DNA of 64,000 nt from Muribaculaceae bacterium (GTDB taxonomy: Bacteria; Bacteroidota; Bacteroidia; Bacteroidales; Muribaculaceae), in the NCBI GenBank assembly GCA_017462345.1, contig JAFTRI010000023.1:186001-250000 (forward strand), given 5' to 3'. Every line of letters begins with the position of its first letter. The first letter of the stretch is position 1. Shown in pieces: positions 62,799-64,000 of this stretch. The notes below the pieces were generated by a model. That model saw only the letters and a program-made list of their open reading frames with translations. It was not told where the DNA came from and did not search any database. Made by a program: the position numbers and the translations under genes.

Positions 62799-64000
62799 AT
62801 GAAGAATCTAAAACGGCATGTGATGCGGTTCGGTGCAATCGCATTGCTGTTACTTGTGATGACGGCTCAGTTACATGCACAGGATAAAAGGACGGTTAAT
62901 GTTAAGGGAACGGTCTATGAATCGGAGTCAGGAGGCAAAGCTGTGCCCCTTGGATTTGCTTCGGTGGCGTTCCCTGACTATGGAATAGGTACTACTACCG
63001 GTGATGATGGAAATTACAGCCTTTCTGTACCGCCGGGAAAGGTCCGTATGACGGTATCGTTTATCGGGAAGTTGACTATTGACACAGTGGTAAATCTGCA
63101 TCAGCAATCCCGGTTTGATTTCAGAATGGTCAATGAGGACTTTCATCTGAAGGATGTTGTGGTAACAGCGTCGGCTAACAAGGCAGGGCGTTCAACCGCA
63201 TCAAACATATCGCGTGCTGCGATGGATCACTTGCAAGCGACGAGCCTGCATGACCTGATGTCGCTTTTGCCAGGAGGTGTCTCATCAGAACCTAATCTGA
63301 ATGATGCCCGGCAGATCAACATCCGTCAGATTTCCACTTCCGGTGGCGATGAGGAGGCTATAAACGCGCTCGGGACGGCAATAATACGCGATGGAGCCCC
63401 GGTGTCCAACAATGCCAATCTCTCGGCGGCCAACCCTACTGTCAATGGTGGTGCAAGTGCTATAGGTGGCGGCGCGTCACCGTCAGGAGGAATGGATGTA
63501 CGCAGTATTTCCACTGAAAATATAGAATCGGTCGAGATTATAAGGGGTATCCCTTCGGTGGAATATGGAGACCTGACATCGGGTGCGGTAATCATCCACT
63601 CCAAGGCAGGGCGTGAGCCGTTGAGGATTAAGGCCAAGGTTAACCCTAATGTCTACCAAGTGTCGGTGGGTAGCGGCTACGAGTTGGGCAAAAAACGCGG
63701 TGCATTGAATTTCAGTGCCGATTATGCCTATAATACCAAAGAACCTACGGCCTCCTATATGCACTATCAGCGTGCCACAGCCAAGTTGATGTATTCCAAT
63801 TCATTCTTTGATAATAAGTTGAGAAGCAACACGAGTTTTGATTTCATATATGGCAAGGATGAGCGTGAGGTTAATCCCGATGACCAGCGTACGCAGACTG
63901 CTTCATCGGGTCGTGATGCGGGATTCACATTGAATACCAATGGTACATGGAATATCAACAAGGGTTGGCTGCAATCAGTGAGGTATGTGCTTTCGGGAAC
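62799..64000 (+). CDS. TonB-dependent receptor, N-terminal 400 residues (runs off the window)
   Basis: Start ATG 62799 with the signal peptide FGAIALLLLVMTAQLHAQ; the frame is open to the window end. Residues about 32-115 form a carboxypeptidase-regulatory/Ig-like domain (VNVKGTVYESESGGKAVPLG, GTTTGDDGNYSLSVPPGKVR). The plug domain begins with LKDVVVTASANKAG (about 125) and includes LMSLLPGGVSS, ESVEIIRGIPSVEYGDLTSG and AVIIHSKAG. Barrel strands start near 285. It imports an unknown substrate; the genes that would reveal it lie beyond the window. It is not similar in plug sequence to the receptor at 46766. Confidence 0.88.
   Translation, partial: MKNLKRHVMRFGAIALLLLVMTAQLHAQDKRTVNVKGTVYESESGGKAVPLGFASVAFPDYGIGTTTGDDGNYSLSVPPGKVRMTVSFIGKLTIDTVVNLHQQSRFDFRMVNEDFHLKDVVVTASANKAGRSTASNISRAAMDHLQATSLHDLMSLLPGGVSSEPNLNDARQINIRQISTSGGDEEAINALGTAIIRDGAPVSNNANLSAANPTVNGGASAIGGGASPSGGMDVRSISTENIESVEIIRGIPSVEYGDLTSGAVIIHSKAGREPLRIKAKVNPNVYQVSVGSGYELGKKRGALNFSADYAYNTKEPTASYMHYQRATAKLMYSNSFFDNKLRSNTSFDFIYGKDEREVNPDDQRTQTASSGRDAGFTLNTNGTWNINKGWLQSVRYVLSG

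Noticed and set aside
1..64000. CRISPR arrays, rRNA, tRNA or complete insertion sequences
   Set aside because: No regularly spaced short repeats, tRNA T-loop/acceptor patterns, rRNA motifs or transposase genes were recognised; a tRNAscan or Infernal run would be decisive.

Overview
The window reads as a chromosomal segment of a gut-type Bacteroidales bacterium, most likely of the Muribaculaceae/Bacteroides side. The evidence is the Bacteroidota promoter signature (-7 TAnnTTTG, often with TTG/TTTG about 20 bases upstream) in front of many genes, type IX secretion (T9SS)-like C-terminal tails, DUF5689 and DUF4271 proteins, TonB receptors with carboxypeptidase-regulatory N-termini, and FKBP-type lipoproteins. 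No rRNA, tRNA, CRISPR array or complete insertion sequence was recognised. The species assignment is inference.

Layout. 1-5.2 kb: a minus-strand operon of envelope genes around ruvB (GT9 glycosyltransferase, ruvB, flippase, DUF389 membrane protein, start of a second glycosyltransferase). 5.3-11.5 kb: xerD, a methyltransferase-like protein, YfhO membrane protein, a TPR protein and mannose-1-phosphate guanylyltransferase. 11.6-13 kb: pyrH-frr on the plus strand. 13.2-16.7 kb: TatD-like hydrolase, yidD, rnpA, hemD, DUF4271 and a LOG-family gene. 16.8-30.8 kb: very large secreted proteins with T9SS-like tails, interleaved with the lolC/E-like permease and rbfA and with copies of a palindrome-rich intergenic repeat. 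31-36.5 kb: core metabolism (O-methyltransferase, pyk, aroQ, esterase, mrp, trmB). 36.5-42.9 kb: a BspA-like LRR protein, three tandem FKBP isomerases, a LexA/S24-like regulator and a secreted endonuclease I.

43-53.5 kb: a secreted OB-fold protein whose signal peptide is broken by an in-frame TGA, a relic of a DUF4143 ATPase, a secreted EEP-family nuclease/phosphatase, and a divergent plus-strand unit of one TonB-dependent receptor and two DUF5689 lipoproteins. Together with endonuclease I these could form an extracellular nucleic-acid or phosphoester scavenging system; that is inference from domain content. 53.6-55.4 kb: yqeY and serS; serS has an in-frame TAA at codon 5.

55.6-61.7 kb: an A/T-richer stretch that starts with a strong promoter and a roughly 300-nt candidate structured RNA ending in a terminator with competing hairpins. 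Four envelope genes follow (LPP20-type lipoprotein, LPP20/NTF2-like protein, PEGA protein with a C-terminal beta-barrel, transglutaminase-like Cys-His-Asp protein). No second promoter was seen between the RNA and the genes, so the RNA may be their regulatory leader. This is the best candidate for an undescribed system here. panB and the first part of another TonB receptor close the window.
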